NCBI GenBank assembly: GCA_022041995.1
Contig: CP074381.1
Location: 2,852,001 to 2,916,000 of the forward strand
DNA from: Cupriavidus necator
GTDB lineage: Bacteria; Pseudomonadota; Gammaproteobacteria; Burkholderiales; Burkholderiaceae
Direction: 5' to 3'
DNA length: 64,000 nt
Numbering within the stretch: position 1 is the stretch's first letter; each line of letters opens with the position of its first letter. Shown in pieces: positions 44,215 to 55,813 of this stretch. The notes under the pieces are model-generated. The model saw nothing but the letters and a program-made list of their open reading frames with translations, searched no databases and was not told the origin of the DNA. Made by a program: the position numbers and the translations under genes.

Positions 44215-45114
44215 TTATTTGAACGTTCCCACGCGTCCGAAATTACCCAGGTTCATCCAGATCACAAACGCCTTGCCGACAATATTCTCGTCCGGCACGA
44301 AACCCCAGTAACGGGAATCCAGGCTGTTGTCCCGGTTGTCACCCATGACGAAATAGTGACCTGCAGGTACCTTGCAGGTCACTCCCTGCTGATTGTAAGT
44401 GCAGTTTTCCCGGTACGGGAAATCCGGGTCCGCCCCCGCGACAAACGCCGGGCGGTCGGCGTCGTTCAGGATGCCATGATCGACGCTGCCTGGCAGCTTT
44501 TCCCGGAAATGCCTGGAATACGCCAGGCGCTCCTCATCCAGGAAATCCGGCAGCGCGGAGTACCCGGCCGGCTTGCCGTTGATGGTCAGGCGCTTGTTGG
44601 CATATTGCACCACGTCGCCCGGCACGCCGATCACGCGCTTGATGTAGTCGAGCGACGGATCCTTCGGGTAGCGGAACACCATCACGTCGCCGCGCTGCGG
44701 CTCGCCCATGTCCACGACCTTCTTGTTCACCACCGGCAGGCGGATGCCGTACTCGTACTTGTTGACCAGGATGAAGTCGCCGATCAGCAGCGTCGGGATC
44801 ATCGAGCCGGACGGGATCTTGAACGGCTCGACCACGAACGAGCGCAGCACGAACACCGCCAGGATCACCGGGAAGAAGCTGGCCGAATACTCCAGCCACC
44901 ATGGCTGGCGCAGCTTTTCCTCGGCCAGTCGCTTGCGCGTGGCGTCAGCTTCCGCCGCGCCGAAGCGGCCCTGCAGGTCGGCCTGGCGCGAATCGAACTC
45001 GGCCAGCGCCAGCCGCGCCGAAGAGCGGCGCTGCCGCTCGAACACGAGCTTGTCCGCCACCCACGCGACGCCCGTAATCACCACCAGCACAAAAAGGATC
45101 AGTGCAAAATTCAT
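44215..45114 (-). CDS. lepB: Signal peptidase I
   Basis: Inner-membrane protease that removes signal peptides from Sec and Tat substrates. The 299 residues have two N-terminal helices (~3-20 and ~80-95) and the catalytic Ser104 (PSGSMIPTL) and Lys159 (DYIKRVIGVPGD) dyad, plus the MGDNRDNSLDSRYWG box. Length and topology match E. coli LepB. It lies between lepA (95 bp) and the DUF4845 gene, the lepA-lepB order being widely conserved. Confidence 0.96.
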   Translation of the reverse strand: MNFALILFVLVVITGVAWVADKLVFERQRRSSARLALAEFDSRQADLQGRFGAAEADATRKRLAEEKLRQPWWLEYSASFFPVILAVFVLRSFVVEPFKIPSGSMIPTLLIGDFILVNKYEYGIRLPVVNKKVVDMGEPQRGDVMVFRYPKDPSLDYIKRVIGVPGDVVQYANKRLTINGKPAGYSALPDFLDEERLAYSRHFREKLPGSVDHGILNDADRPAFVAGADPDFPYRENCTYNQQGVTCKVPAGHYFVMGDNRDNSLDSRYWGFVPDENIVGKAFVIWMNLGNFGRVGTFK

Positions 45115-45209
45115 GACGGCTTCTGGTTTTTTGAAATCCTGGTACAGCCTGTTCTTTCACCACGGCGGCAAGCCGCCGCGCGTGGCACTGCCCTGCTCGC
45201 TGCGCCTTC

Positions 45210-47003
<1,794 letters not shown>

Positions 47004-47210
47004 CTAGTGTTCAGGGGAGCGCCGGCGTGAGAGCCCGCGCGGCAACAAGCGGTTGAGCGGCCCGGCGCCGCGCGCCGCAAGGCGTGCGCGGGCGTACCGC
47101 AGGTTCGGGGGTGCAATTTTTGCGCCAATCCGCAATTTTACCGGATTTTCAATGACTTCCGGGTCGTCAAATGGCGGCGTGGCGCGGTTGGCGGCGGTTA
47201 CCGGCGGGGA

Positions 47211-47504
47211 TCAGCGGGTGGTGTGCGTGCCACCATGTGCGGCAAGCCACACCCTTACGGCCGCTTCGTCGAGGAAATAGTGGCAAAGCTCCACGGCGCT
47301 GCGTTGCAAGTCTGCTGGCGTGCCCGGCATCAGTACCGGCACCAGCTCGCCAAAGCGGTCTTCCAGCCCCGCATCGGTATCGACATCCACCTCATGCAGG
47401 GTGAAAGAAAAATCGCGCCGGAGCGGCTCCAGCGCGACCTTCATGTCTTCGCAAAGATGGCAGTATGCCCGGCCGTACAGTGTCAGCGCGGGCATACCGA
47501 TCAT
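47211..47504 (-). CDS. Glutaredoxin-family (DUF836) thiol protein
   Basis: A 97-residue thioredoxin-fold protein with a CHLC active-site motif (YGRAYCHLCEDMKVAL) and the cis-Pro region LVPVLMPGTP. The family (glutaredoxin-like, DUF836) often sits between mucD and lepA in betaproteobacteria; a specific substrate is unknown. Met at 47495 is a possible second start (MPALTLYGRAY). It lies 6 bp after the mucD stop, so it is probably in the same transcript. Confidence 0.88.
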   Translation of the reverse strand: MIGMPALTLYGRAYCHLCEDMKVALEPLRRDFSFTLHEVDVDTDAGLEDRFGELVPVLMPGTPADLQRSAVELCHYFLDEAAVRVWLAAHGGTHTTR

Positions 47505-47510
47505 GGCGGA

Positions 47511-48998
47511 TCAGCGACTGGACGTAGCGCCCGGACGCAGCGTCAGCACCTGGGTGGCGTCGCCGCGCCGCACGAACACCGCGGCAATCCGGTTCTTGTC
47601 CAGGCTACGCACCAGCTCGTTGAACTGGCGGGCGTTGGTCACGTCGGTATCGCCCAGGCGCAGGATGATGTCGCCCGGACGGATGCCGGCACGCAGCGCC
47701 GGGCCGTCGGCCACTTCCACCTCGACGCCCGACTTGAGCTTGAGCTCCTTCAGGCGCGCCTCGGGCAGGTCATTGACCACCAGGCCCAGCGCGTTGGGCT
47801 TGCCGGACTGCGCCGCGCCGTCGTCCTTGGGCGTTGCGCCGCTGCGAGCCTTGGCCTTGCCGTCCGGCTCCAGCTCGGTGACGGTGATCGTGACGTCGCG
47901 GGTCGCCCCCTTGCGCCACAGCTGCAGCGGCACGCGCGTGCCCGGCTTGGTCTCGCCCACCATGCGCGGCAGGTCCGAGGCCCGTTCGATATCGCGGCCG
48001 TTGAACTTGAGGATGATGTCGCCGGCCTCGATGCCCGCCTTCTCGGCAGGACCGCCCGGCTCGACGCTGCCGACCAGCGCGCCGCGCGCACGGCCCAGGC
48101 CCAGCGAATCGGCCACCTCCTTGGTGACGTCGCCGATCGCCACGGCGATGCGCCCGCGTGTCACGCGCCCTGAGGCCTTGAGCTGCTCGGACACGCGCAT
48201 CGCCTCGTCGATCGGGATCGCGAACGAGATGCCCATGTAGCCGCCGCTGCGGCTGTAGATCTGCGAGTTGATGCCGATCACCTCGCCGCGCAGGTTGATC
48301 AGCGGGCCGCCGGAATTGCCGGGGTTGACCGCCACATCGGTCTGGATGAACGGCAGATAGTCGCCCGTGTCGCGGCCCTTGGCCGAGACAATGCCGGCGG
48401 TCACGCTGTTGTCCAGCCCGAATGGCGAGCCGATGGCCAGCACCCACTCGCCCGCGCGGACCTTGTTGGAATCGCCCAGCGGCAGGCGCGGCAGGCCGCT
48501 GGCCTCGACCTTGAGCAGCGCCACGTCGGTGCGCTTGTCCGAGCCGATCAGCTTGGCCTTGAATTCGCGCTTGTCGGGCAGGGTCACATAGATGGTTTCG
48601 GCGTCGGCCACCACGTGCGCGTTGGTCATCACGTAGCCGTCCTGACTGATGATGAAGCCCGAACCCACGCCGCGGCTCTGCTCTTCCTGCTGCGGCGGCT
48701 GGCCGCGGCGGGGAGCGCCTGGCGCCGGGGCGCCGGGCATCGGCACGCCGAAGAAGCGCCGGAAGAATTCCGCCATCTCGTCATCGCCGCCGGGCGCACC
48801 ACCGCGCTGGCGCACGAGTTCCGTGGTGCGGATATTGACCACGGCCGGGCTGGCCTTTTCCACCAGGTCGGTGAAATCAGGCAGGTTGTAGTTGGAGGCG
48901 GCAGCCTGGGCATAGCTGACTTCGGCAACAGTCGGGCCGAGCAGCATCATGGCAGCCATGACCACGGCCCGCGCCAGGGCTGGAGATCTGAACATCAT
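47511..48998 (-). CDS. mucD: DegP/MucD-type periplasmic serine protease
   Basis: Do-family protease and chaperone of the periplasm, part of envelope stress control. The 495 residues show a signal peptide (~1-31), the protease domain with the His-Asp-Ser triad (TNAHVV, DVALLKV, GNSGGPLINLRG), an LA loop rich in Gly/Pro/Gln (~80-105) and two PDZ domains (from ~290). The start was set at 48998 with GGGAG upstream; the frame extends to 49097. It closes the rpoE-rseA-rseB-mucD cluster, the same order as algU-mucA-mucB-mucD in Pseudomonas. Confidence 0.94.
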   Translation of the reverse strand: MMFRSPALARAVVMAAMMLLGPTVAEVSYAQAAASNYNLPDFTDLVEKASPAVVNIRTTELVRQRGGAPGGDDEMAEFFRRFFGVPMPGAPAPGAPRRGQPPQQEEQSRGVGSGFIISQDGYVMTNAHVVADAETIYVTLPDKREFKAKLIGSDKRTDVALLKVEASGLPRLPLGDSNKVRAGEWVLAIGSPFGLDNSVTAGIVSAKGRDTGDYLPFIQTDVAVNPGNSGGPLINLRGEVIGINSQIYSRSGGYMGISFAIPIDEAMRVSEQLKASGRVTRGRIAVAIGDVTKEVADSLGLGRARGALVGSVEPGGPAEKAGIEAGDIILKFNGRDIERASDLPRMVGETKPGTRVPLQLWRKGATRDVTITVTELEPDGKAKARSGATPKDDGAAQSGKPNALGLVVNDLPEARLKELKLKSGVEVEVADGPALRAGIRPGDIILRLGDTDVTNARQFNELVRSLDKNRIAAVFVRRGDATQVLTLRPGATSSR

Positions 48999-49130
48999 CG
49001 ACAACTCCCGGGATTCAGGGAAAGAAGAAGGACCAACTGTATCGCCCCCTGTGGCAGGGGACCCTGTGCAGAATTCATGGGCCGGCGCCGGAACCAAGGT
49101 CCCGTGGCGCCGGCAGCACCTGCGTCAGGC

Positions 49131-50219
49131 TCAGTGTACCGCCTTGGGCGGGCGGTACTCTACGGCCGTCGCAAACTGGCGGACGGTGCTTGCCGGGACC
49201 TCGCCCACCACGGTAATCCAGTAATCGGCGATCCGGCGCACCACGACCTGGGTCGCGCCGAGCGCGGCCACGCCCTCACGGCGGGCACGTTGCTCGGAAA
49301 CCGGCTCAATGAAGACCGACAGGCCCGTCAGCCCGTCGCTGTAGACGACTTGCAGGACTTCGAAGACCTGCCCGCGCGCGTTGCCCGGCGCGGGCGCACG
49401 CAGTTCGCCGAGCGGCCGGCGCACTTCGCGGATTTTCTGGAAGCCCTTGAGCGGCACGGCAATCGACCAGCCCTCGTCGGCGATGCTGGTCGGCTGGTAG
49501 GTCACCTCATAGCGATTCCAGCTGCTGGAATTCTTGATCGCACCGAGGATACGCTGCTTTTCGGACGGCACCCCGATCTGCACCTGCGAGAACGCGACCT
49601 GCTCCAGCACCTTGCCGCCCTCGCCAATGGTCTGCGCGCGCATCAGCAGCCCGGAGTTTTTCTCCGCCCACAGGCGCACCGCATAGCGCGCGGCATCGTG
49701 CGGCTCCAGCGCGAAGACCTCGCACTCCATGCCTGCCACACGCTCGGCGGGCATCTTGCGCATGTCGTACAGGTCCAGCACATCGTTCTTGTTGGTGGCG
49801 AGCAGCGCCGGGAAGCGGTCCTTGGCTTCCTGCTTTTCCACCACCACCAGCTTGGCCTCGGGGATCAGGCTGTGCACCACGTCGTTCTGTCGCAGCACTT
49901 CGCGCGGCTTGCCGTCGAGCGTTTCCAGGCGTTCGTACTCGTTGTGGACGAGATCACTGTAATGCTGGATACGCGAGGCGTGCATGACGCTGCCGCGCTG
50001 GTAGATCAGCGTGCCGACATAGTTCTCGCGCTGTGCGGCTTTGTGGATCTTGTTGAGCCAGGCGGTGGCGTCGCGTCGGTTCAGCGTACTGTCTGAGGGC
50101 TGTGCGGTGGCCGCGGCAGCGCTCAGACACAAGGCCAGAAAAAAGGACCTACGCAGGGCCCTGATTTTCTGCGCGCCCGCTACATAGGCGGGCGACCCTC
50201 CTTTATGCATGTCCGGCAT
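49131..50219 (-). CDS. rseB: Sigma-E regulatory protein RseB/MucB
   Basis: Periplasmic protein that binds the RseA anti-sigma factor and senses envelope damage. The 362 residues begin with a signal peptide (FFLALCLSAAAATA; preceded by ~28 basic residues, so the true start may be later) and hold the MucB/RseB N-domain (WLNKIHKAAQRENYVGTLIY, EYERLETLDGKPREVLR) and the C-domain (GWSIAVPLKGFQKIREVRR). Its start overlaps the rseA stop by one base. Confidence 0.93.
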   Translation of the reverse strand: MPDMHKGGSPAYVAGAQKIRALRRSFFLALCLSAAAATAQPSDSTLNRRDATAWLNKIHKAAQRENYVGTLIYQRGSVMHASRIQHYSDLVHNEYERLETLDGKPREVLRQNDVVHSLIPEAKLVVVEKQEAKDRFPALLATNKNDVLDLYDMRKMPAERVAGMECEVFALEPHDAARYAVRLWAEKNSGLLMRAQTIGEGGKVLEQVAFSQVQIGVPSEKQRILGAIKNSSSWNRYEVTYQPTSIADEGWSIAVPLKGFQKIREVRRPLGELRAPAPGNARGQVFEVLQVVYSDGLTGLSVFIEPVSEQRARREGVAALGATQVVVRRIADYWITVVGEVPASTVRQFATAVEYRPPKAVH

Positions 50220-50848
50220 TATTCCTGCGTATTTTCCTGAGTGAAGTTTGCACCGTTGGCAACCGTGCGCATGGTGGGCACGAACGCATCCGTTGCCACC
50301 GACGTGCGATGGGCACGCAGGTATTCGTCCAGGCGCGGGTCACGGATCATCTGGGGACTTTCGGCCGCCACGGTGACGATGCCAGAGGCCGGCCCGCCCG
50401 CGGGCTGGTCGGCGCGCGCCACCACGGCATCGGGCGTGGCCAGCGTGGCAGGGCCGCGCATCTGCGGCACGACCACCCAGCTGACCGCTGCCACGGCGGC
50501 AGCGATGGCGGTGCCCGGCATCACGCGGCGCACCCATGACGGCCTGACCAGCAGGCGGTGGCGGGCGCTGGCCTGCGCCACTGCCGGCACCAGTACGTGC
50601 GGCTCGGCTTCCAGACGCGCGGAGAAACGAGAGAGGAAAGCAGTGGTGGAACCCGCGTGCGTCAGGTCTTCCGAACGCAGCGTGTCGCCGATCAACTGGT
50701 AAGTGGCCCAGTCGGACATGCCGGCATCGCTTTTCGCGAGACCCAGCACGGCATCAACTTCGTGCGGCGCCAGTTCGCCATCCATCAATACGGAGATCTG
50801 CTCCGCTGCTTCCACTACATGAACCGACTGCTTATGAGCCTGACCCAT
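50219..50848 (-). CDS. rseA: Anti-sigma-E factor RseA/MucA
   Basis: Inner-membrane anti-sigma factor that holds RpoE inactive. The 209 residues have the cytoplasmic RseA N-domain (EQISVLMDGELAPHEVDAVL, DWATYQLIGDTLRS), one membrane helix (~122-138, GTAIAAAVAAVSWVVVP) and a periplasmic tail. The start at 50848 was chosen because the family begins there; upstream in-frame sequence to 51091 is not conserved in character. It lies 115 bp after rpoE and overlaps rseB by one base. Confidence 0.92.
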   Translation of the reverse strand: MGQAHKQSVHVVEAAEQISVLMDGELAPHEVDAVLGLAKSDAGMSDWATYQLIGDTLRSEDLTHAGSTTAFLSRFSARLEAEPHVLVPAVAQASARHRLLVRPSWVRRVMPGTAIAAAVAAVSWVVVPQMRGPATLATPDAVVARADQPAGGPASGIVTVAAESPQMIRDPRLDEYLRAHRTSVATDAFVPTMRTVANGANFTQENTQE

Positions 50849-50963
50849 TTCCCACCCCAAGACATTCCATTGAACACCGATAATCCCGTCACTTCTGTCG
50901 CTTATCGATGCAGGAATACGCTGCAACGCTGGCCGCACGACATTCTTCTTGACTACCCCACTA

Positions 50964-51563
50964 CTACCACCGCTTGCCCTCTGCCGTTCCCAGCAGCGGA
51001 CGCAACTTCTCGGCAATCGCCTCGCGCGCCCGGAAGATCCGCGAACGCACCGTGCCGATCGGACATCCCATCGCTTCGGCGATCTCCTCATAGCTGAGAC
51101 CCTCGATCTCGCGCAGCGTGATGGCGGTCCGCAATTCCTCCGGAAGGGCCTCCATTGCGCGGTTCACCGTCTCGGCGACCTGGCGCGTGTGGAGCATCGA
51201 TTCCGGCGTATTGATATCCCTTAGTTGCTCACCGTCCGCAAAAGTTTCAGCCTCTTCTGCATCGATATCGCTGGACGCTTCCGGGCGGCGGCCCTGGGTG
51301 GCCAGGTAGTTCTTGGCCGTGTTGACGGCGATCCGGTACAGCCACGTATAGAAGGCGGACTCCCCGCGGAACTGGGGCAAGGCGCGGTATGCCTTGATAA
51401 AGGCATCCTGCGCCACATCTTCCACCTCGGCGGGGTCCCTGACCAGGCGCGAAATCAGGCGAATGATCTTCCGATGGTATTTGGTCACCAGAAGTTCAAA
51501 GGCCCGCTTATCGCCCTGCTGGACGCGTTCAACTAGGAGCTGATCGGCTTCGCGTTCGCTCAC
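50964..51563 (-). CDS. rpoE: RNA polymerase sigma factor RpoE/AlgU
   Basis: Extracytoplasmic-function sigma factor for envelope stress. The 199 residues show region 2 (QDAFIKAYRALPQFRGESAF, YTWLYRIAVNTAKNYL) and region 4 (LREIEGLSYEEIAEAMGCPI, GTVRSRIFRAREAI). It heads rpoE-rseA-rseB-mucD. I could not find a clear RpoE-type promoter (GAACTT-TCnAA) in the 110 bp upstream, so autoregulation is assumed only from the family. Confidence 0.95.
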   Translation of the reverse strand: MSEREADQLLVERVQQGDKRAFELLVTKYHRKIIRLISRLVRDPAEVEDVAQDAFIKAYRALPQFRGESAFYTWLYRIAVNTAKNYLATQGRRPEASSDIDAEEAETFADGEQLRDINTPESMLHTRQVAETVNRAMEALPEELRTAITLREIEGLSYEEIAEAMGCPIGTVRSRIFRAREAIAEKLRPLLGTAEGKRW

Positions 51564-51674
51564 GTATGGCTCACCTGCAGTGTATCTCTTGGTTTGGTCG
51601 TCACGACAAACGTTGTATTTTACCTACGATTCTAAGCCCGCCCGGTGAAGCAACGCGCATCCTGTGACCGTAAG

Positions 51675-52220
51675 CTAACAAAATCGTTCCCCTGCCGGCA
51701 CATCAGGTTGCACCCGCAGTGCAACTCTGGCGGCGCGTTGCAACCGCCGCGCCATTTCGGGCGAACCCGCCTGCCAGGGAAGAAAGATGGCGCCCGGCAT
51801 CCCGGGCGCGCCGGGGGCCAGGCGCACGACAGCGGCACCGCCGGCCTGCCAGCATTGCCTGACCACAGCCTCGTACCGGGCACCGCCCGGATCTTGCAGG
51901 CGGATCCGCAATGGAGCCTTGCCGTCGGGCGCGTGCAGCACCGCCGTGCAGCGCCAGCGCGAGCCGTGCCACCACGCCGGCCAGGCACGCAGCGTCGCCG
52001 CGATGGCAAGCGCGAGTCCCAGCGCCATGGCGGCATGCCCCCGATGGAAACCAGTCTGACTACCGGCCACCACAACGGCCAGCGTCCGCGCCAGCAGCGC
52101 GAGCGCCAGCGTTTGGCCGGCACAAAACACGAACAGGGCCCACCGCAACGGGTGGACCCTGCCCTGGCGCAGCCCGCGAAGGGCCCGCCTCAACCACGGA
52201 TCAGGCGCGGCGGAAAACAA
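51675..52220 (-). CDS. Hypothetical membrane protein between fabF and rpoE
   Basis: Unrecognised 181-residue protein with two closely spaced membrane helices (~27-50 and ~60-80), a W-W turn ([11 protein letters not shown]) and a C-terminal soluble beta-rich domain ([20 protein letters not shown]). Two short helices plus a small soluble domain recalls YgfX-type proteins, but this is a resemblance only. Its first 20 bp overlap the end of fabF, so it may be coupled to it. Confidence 0.6.
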   Translation of the reverse strand: MFSAAPDPWLRRALRGLRQGRVHPLRWALFVFCAGQTLALALLARTLAVVVAGSQTGFHRGHAAMALGLALAIAATLRAWPAWWHGSRWRCTAVLHAPDGKAPLRIRLQDPGGARYEAVVRQCWQAGGAAVVRLAPGAPGMPGAIFLPWQAGSPEMARRLQRAARVALRVQPDVPAGERFC

Positions 52221-53433
52221 GCGTGCCGTTGGTGCCGCCGAAACCGAAGTTGTTCTTCACCGCGACGTCGATCTTCATCTCGCGGGCCGCGTTGGCCACG
52301 TAATCCAGGTCGCACTCGGGATCCTGGTTGTCGAGGTTGATCGTCGGCGGCGACACCTGGTTGTGCAGCGCCAGCACGGTGAAGACCGACTCCAGGCCGC
52401 CGGCACCGCCCAGCAGATGGCCGGTCATCGACTTGGTCGAGTTCACCACCATCTTGTAGGCCTGATCGCCGAATGCGGCCTTGATCGCATCGGATTCGTT
52501 CTTGTCGCCCAGCGGCGTGGACGTGCCATGGGCGTTCAGGTAGTGCACCTGGTCCGTGTTGATGCCGGCGTCCTTGAGCGCATTGACCATGCAACGGCGC
52601 GGGCCGTCCATGTTCGGCGCGGTCATGTGGTAAGCGTCGCCGCTCATGCCAAAGCCAATCAGCTCGGCGTAGATGCGCGCGCCGCGCGCCTTGGCCGACT
52701 CGTACTCCTCCAGCATCATCACCCCCGCGCCTTCGCCCAGCACGAAGCCGTCGCGGTCCTTGTCCCACGGACGCGAAGCGGCCGCCGGATCGTCATTGCG
52801 CGTCGACAGCGCACGCGCAGCGGCGAAACCGCCGATGCCCAGCGGCGACACGGTCGACTCGGCACCGCCCGCCAGCATGGCGTCGGCATCGCCGGCCTGG
52901 ATCAGGCGGGCGGCCAGGCCAATGCTGTGCAGGCCGGTCGTGCAAGCCGTCACGGCAGCCAGGTTCGGGCCCTTGATGCCGTGGATGATCGACAGGTGCC
53001 CCGCGATCATGTTGATGATCGAGCCTGGCACAAAGAACGGCGAAATCCGGCGCGGACCGCGCTCGGTCAGCACGGCGTGGGTCTCTTCGATCAACGGCAG
53101 GCCGCCGATGCCCGAACCGACCAGCACGCCGATGCGCTCGGCATTGGCTTCGGTCACTTCCAGGCCGCTGTCCTTCAGGGCCTGCGTGCCGGCTGCAATG
53201 CCGAAATGGATAAAGGTATCCATAGCGCGGGCTTCCTTGGCGGGGATGTAGTCCTCGGCATTGAAACCCTTCACTTCACCGGCAAAGTGCACGGAAAGCG
53301 CGGAGTGATCGAATTTGGTGATGGTGGCGATGCCGGACTTGCCGGCAACCAGGTTGGCCCAGCCTTCGGCAACCGTGTTTCCGACCGGAGACACAAGGCC
53401 AAGCCCAGTGACGACGACGCGACGACGGCTCAC
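52201..53433 (-). CDS. fabF: 3-oxoacyl-[ACP] synthase II
   Basis: Chain-elongating condensing enzyme of type II fatty acid synthesis. The 410 residues show the thiolase fold with the active-site Cys in [13 protein letters not shown], the two catalytic His in [11 protein letters not shown] and [11 protein letters not shown], and the final [14 protein letters not shown]. Length matches E. coli FabF. It follows acpP by ~190 bp at the end of the fab cluster. Confidence 0.96.
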   Translation of the reverse strand: MSRRRVVVTGLGLVSPVGNTVAEGWANLVAGKSGIATITKFDHSALSVHFAGEVKGFNAEDYIPAKEARAMDTFIHFGIAAGTQALKDSGLEVTEANAERIGVLVGSGIGGLPLIEETHAVLTERGPRRISPFFVPGSIINMIAGHLSIIHGIKGPNLAAVTACTTGLHSIGLAARLIQAGDADAMLAGGAESTVSPLGIGGFAAARALSTRNDDPAAASRPWDKDRDGFVLGEGAGVMMLEEYESAKARGARIYAELIGFGMSGDAYHMTAPNMDGPRRCMVNALKDAGINTDQVHYLNAHGTSTPLGDKNESDAIKAAFGDQAYKMVVNSTKSMTGHLLGGAGGLESVFTVLALHNQVSPPTINLDNQDPECDLDYVANAAREMKIDVAVKNNFGFGGTNGTLVFRRA

Positions 53434-53623
53434 TATGTTTTCCTACGGGTGCGTGAAACGGGAACGGAACGGAGATCAGCCTACCGCCGGCCTTGCGGGC
53501 CGCGCGGCGAAGCACATTCCATTCTGCTTCTTCAAACAGACGAAAGCCACAGAAAACAGCAAGGCGCGGCCGCAACGGCCCGCCCACCTGCCTTCTGTGG
53601 CTCGGAATGCAGAAACGACGGGC

Positions 53624-53863
53624 TTAGGCCTTGACGTGCGCGGTGGCGTAGTCGATAGCCTGTTGCACGGTCGTGATCTTTTCGGCTTCCTCATCAGGAA
53701 TTTCCATGCCGAATTCATCTTCCAACGCCATCACGAGTTCAACCGTGTCCAGCGAATCCGCACCGAGATCGTTCACGAACGACGATTCGTTCTTGATGTC
53801 TGCCTCGGCCACGCCAAGCTGTTCTGCCACGATTTTCTTGACGCGTTGTTCGATATTGTCCAT
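53624..53863 (-). CDS. acpP: Acyl carrier protein
   Basis: Carries growing acyl chains on a phosphopantetheine arm. The 79 residues are acidic, four-helical, with the modified Ser37 in [10 protein letters not shown]. AcpS (39924-40331) would load it. GGAGGG precedes the start. It lies between fabG and fabF, the conserved order. Confidence 0.97.
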
Positions 53864-54034
53864 GTAACCCTCCAGGGAAGTTCGACAAAAAGTGGGCGCA
53901 TTTTAGCAGGTTTGAGGCGACAGAAATGCCGCCTGCCAAGCTTTGCAAGAATCGCGCCCGTTTGGTTCGGAAAACTACTACTTCAGGCAGCTTCTTCGGG
54001 CTTCTTCCCCGAAACCAGCCAACCAAAAACCCCA

Positions 54035-54784
54035 TTAATTCATGTACATCCCGCCGTTCACATGCAGCGTAGTGCCGGTAATGTAAGCGGCTTGCGGACC
54101 AGCCAGGAAGGCCACCGCGTTGGCGATATCCTCCGGCTGGCCAAGGCGACCCAGCGGAATCTGCGTCTTGAGCGAAGCATGCTGCTCTTCGGACAGCGCC
54201 TTGGTCATGTCAGTGTCGATAAAACCCGGCGCGACACAGTTCACGGTCACGTTGCGGCTGCCGATCTCCGCGGCCAGCGAGCGGGTCATGCCCGCCACGC
54301 CCGCCTTGGCAGCAGAGTAGTTCATCTGGCCGGGGTTGCCGACCGAGCCCACCACCGAAGTGATATTGATGATGCGGCCCTGGCGGGCCTTCATCATCGG
54401 ACGCAGCACCGCGCGCGACAGGCGGAACACTGAAGTCAGGTTGGTCTGGATCACGGCCAGCCAGTCCTCGTCCTTCATGCGCATCGCCAGCTGGTCCTGC
54501 GTGATGCCGGCATTGTTGACCAGCACGCCGATGCCGCCATGGGTCTTGACGATCTCGTCGATGAGCGCGTCGCAAGCGGCCGCGTCATTGACGTTGAGCA
54601 CGGCGCCCTTGCCCTTCAGGCCATCGGCGCCGAGGTAATCAGTGATGCCGGCCGCGCCGGCTTCGCTGGTGGCGGTGCCGATCACGGTGGCGCCCTGGCG
54701 GGCCAGTTCCAGCGCGATGGCGCGGCCGATGCCGCGCGAGGCGCCGGTGACCAGCGCAACCTGGTTGTCGAGAAGTTTGGTCAT
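54035..54784 (-). CDS. fabG: 3-oxoacyl-[ACP] reductase
   Basis: NADPH-dependent reductase of fatty acid elongation, a classical short-chain dehydrogenase. The 249 residues show GASRGIGRA for cofactor binding, NNAG, the catalytic Ser and YSAAKAG, and the C-terminal GTTLHVNGGMYM. It follows fabD by 16 bp. Confidence 0.97.
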   Translation of the reverse strand: MTKLLDNQVALVTGASRGIGRAIALELARQGATVIGTATSEAGAAGITDYLGADGLKGKGAVLNVNDAAACDALIDEIVKTHGGIGVLVNNAGITQDQLAMRMKDEDWLAVIQTNLTSVFRLSRAVLRPMMKARQGRIINITSVVGSVGNPGQMNYSAAKAGVAGMTRSLAAEIGSRNVTVNCVAPGFIDTDMTKALSEEQHASLKTQIPLGRLGQPEDIANAVAFLAGPQAAYITGTTLHVNGGMYMN

Positions 54785-54800
54785 GCGGTTGTCCTCTTGC

Positions 54801-55730
54801 TTACTTCAGCAGTGCCAGCGTGTCCTGCAGCGAGGCCGGATCGAAGATCGCGCCGCCGGTCAGGTTGCCGTCGATGCGCTTGGTCATGCCGGCCAGCACC
54901 TTGCCGGGGCCGCATTCGATCACGTGCGTAATGCCTTCGGCGGCCATCTTCTGCACGCACTCAACCCAGCGCACCGGCGCGGCGGCCTGGCGCACCAGAG
55001 CGTCCTTGATCGCGTCCGGATCATTGACGATGGCGACGTCGACGTTGTTCACCAGCGGGATCGACGGCGCCGAGAATGCCAGGCCGGCCATGCGCTCGCG
55101 CAGACGGTCCGAAGCGGGCTTGAGCAGCGACGAGTGGAACGGCGCCGACACCGGCAGCGGCAGCGCGCGCTTGGCGCCCTTGCTCTTGGCGATTTCGCAG
55201 GCCTTCTCGACCGCGGCCTTGTTGCCTGCGATCACCACCTGCGACGGCGCGTTGAAGTTCACGGCCTCGACCACGCCCGCGGCCGATGCCTCGGCGCAAG
55301 CGGCACGCACGTCGTCATCGGACAGGCCCAGGATCGCGGCCATGGCGCCCTCGCCCACCGGCACGGCTTCCTGCATGGCTTGCGCGCGGAAGCGCACCAG
55401 CGGCACCGCGTCGGCAAACGGGATCACGCCCGCGGCCACCAGCGCCGAGTACTCGCCCAGGCTGTGGCCGGCAACCAGCGCCGGCGCCGGGCCGCCGGCG
55501 TCCAGCCAGGCACGGTAGACCGCCACGGCGGCGGTCAGCATCACCGGCTGCGTGTTGGTAGTCAGGTTCAGCTCTTCGGCGGGGCCTTCGGCGATCAGGC
55601 GGCCGAGATCCTGGCCAAGCGCGGCCGAGGCTTCTTCCACGGTGGCGCGCACTACGGCGTTATCAGCGAAGGCATTAAGCATGCCGACCGACTGCGAACC
55701 CTGGCCGGGAAATACGAAAGCGAATTTCAT
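54801..55730 (-). CDS. fabD: Malonyl-CoA-ACP transacylase
   Basis: Loads malonyl groups onto ACP. The 309 residues contain FVFPGQGSQSVGM, the catalytic Ser in AGHSLGEYSALVAAG, and the catalytic His in SAPFHSSLLKPA. It lies between fabH (83 bp) and fabG (16 bp). Confidence 0.97.
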   Translation of the reverse strand: MKFAFVFPGQGSQSVGMLNAFADNAVVRATVEEASAALGQDLGRLIAEGPAEELNLTTNTQPVMLTAAVAVYRAWLDAGGPAPALVAGHSLGEYSALVAAGVIPFADAVPLVRFRAQAMQEAVPVGEGAMAAILGLSDDDVRAACAEASAAGVVEAVNFNAPSQVVIAGNKAAVEKACEIAKSKGAKRALPLPVSAPFHSSLLKPASDRLRERMAGLAFSAPSIPLVNNVDVAIVNDPDAIKDALVRQAAAPVRWVECVQKMAAEGITHVIECGPGKVLAGMTKRIDGNLTGGAIFDPASLQDTLALLK

Positions 55731-55813
55731 CGGATTGGAACCCTAACAAGAAACGGGTGGCCGGCGCCGCGGCATGTCTTGCATGCACGGCATGCCATGG
55801 CGCCGGCCGCGAA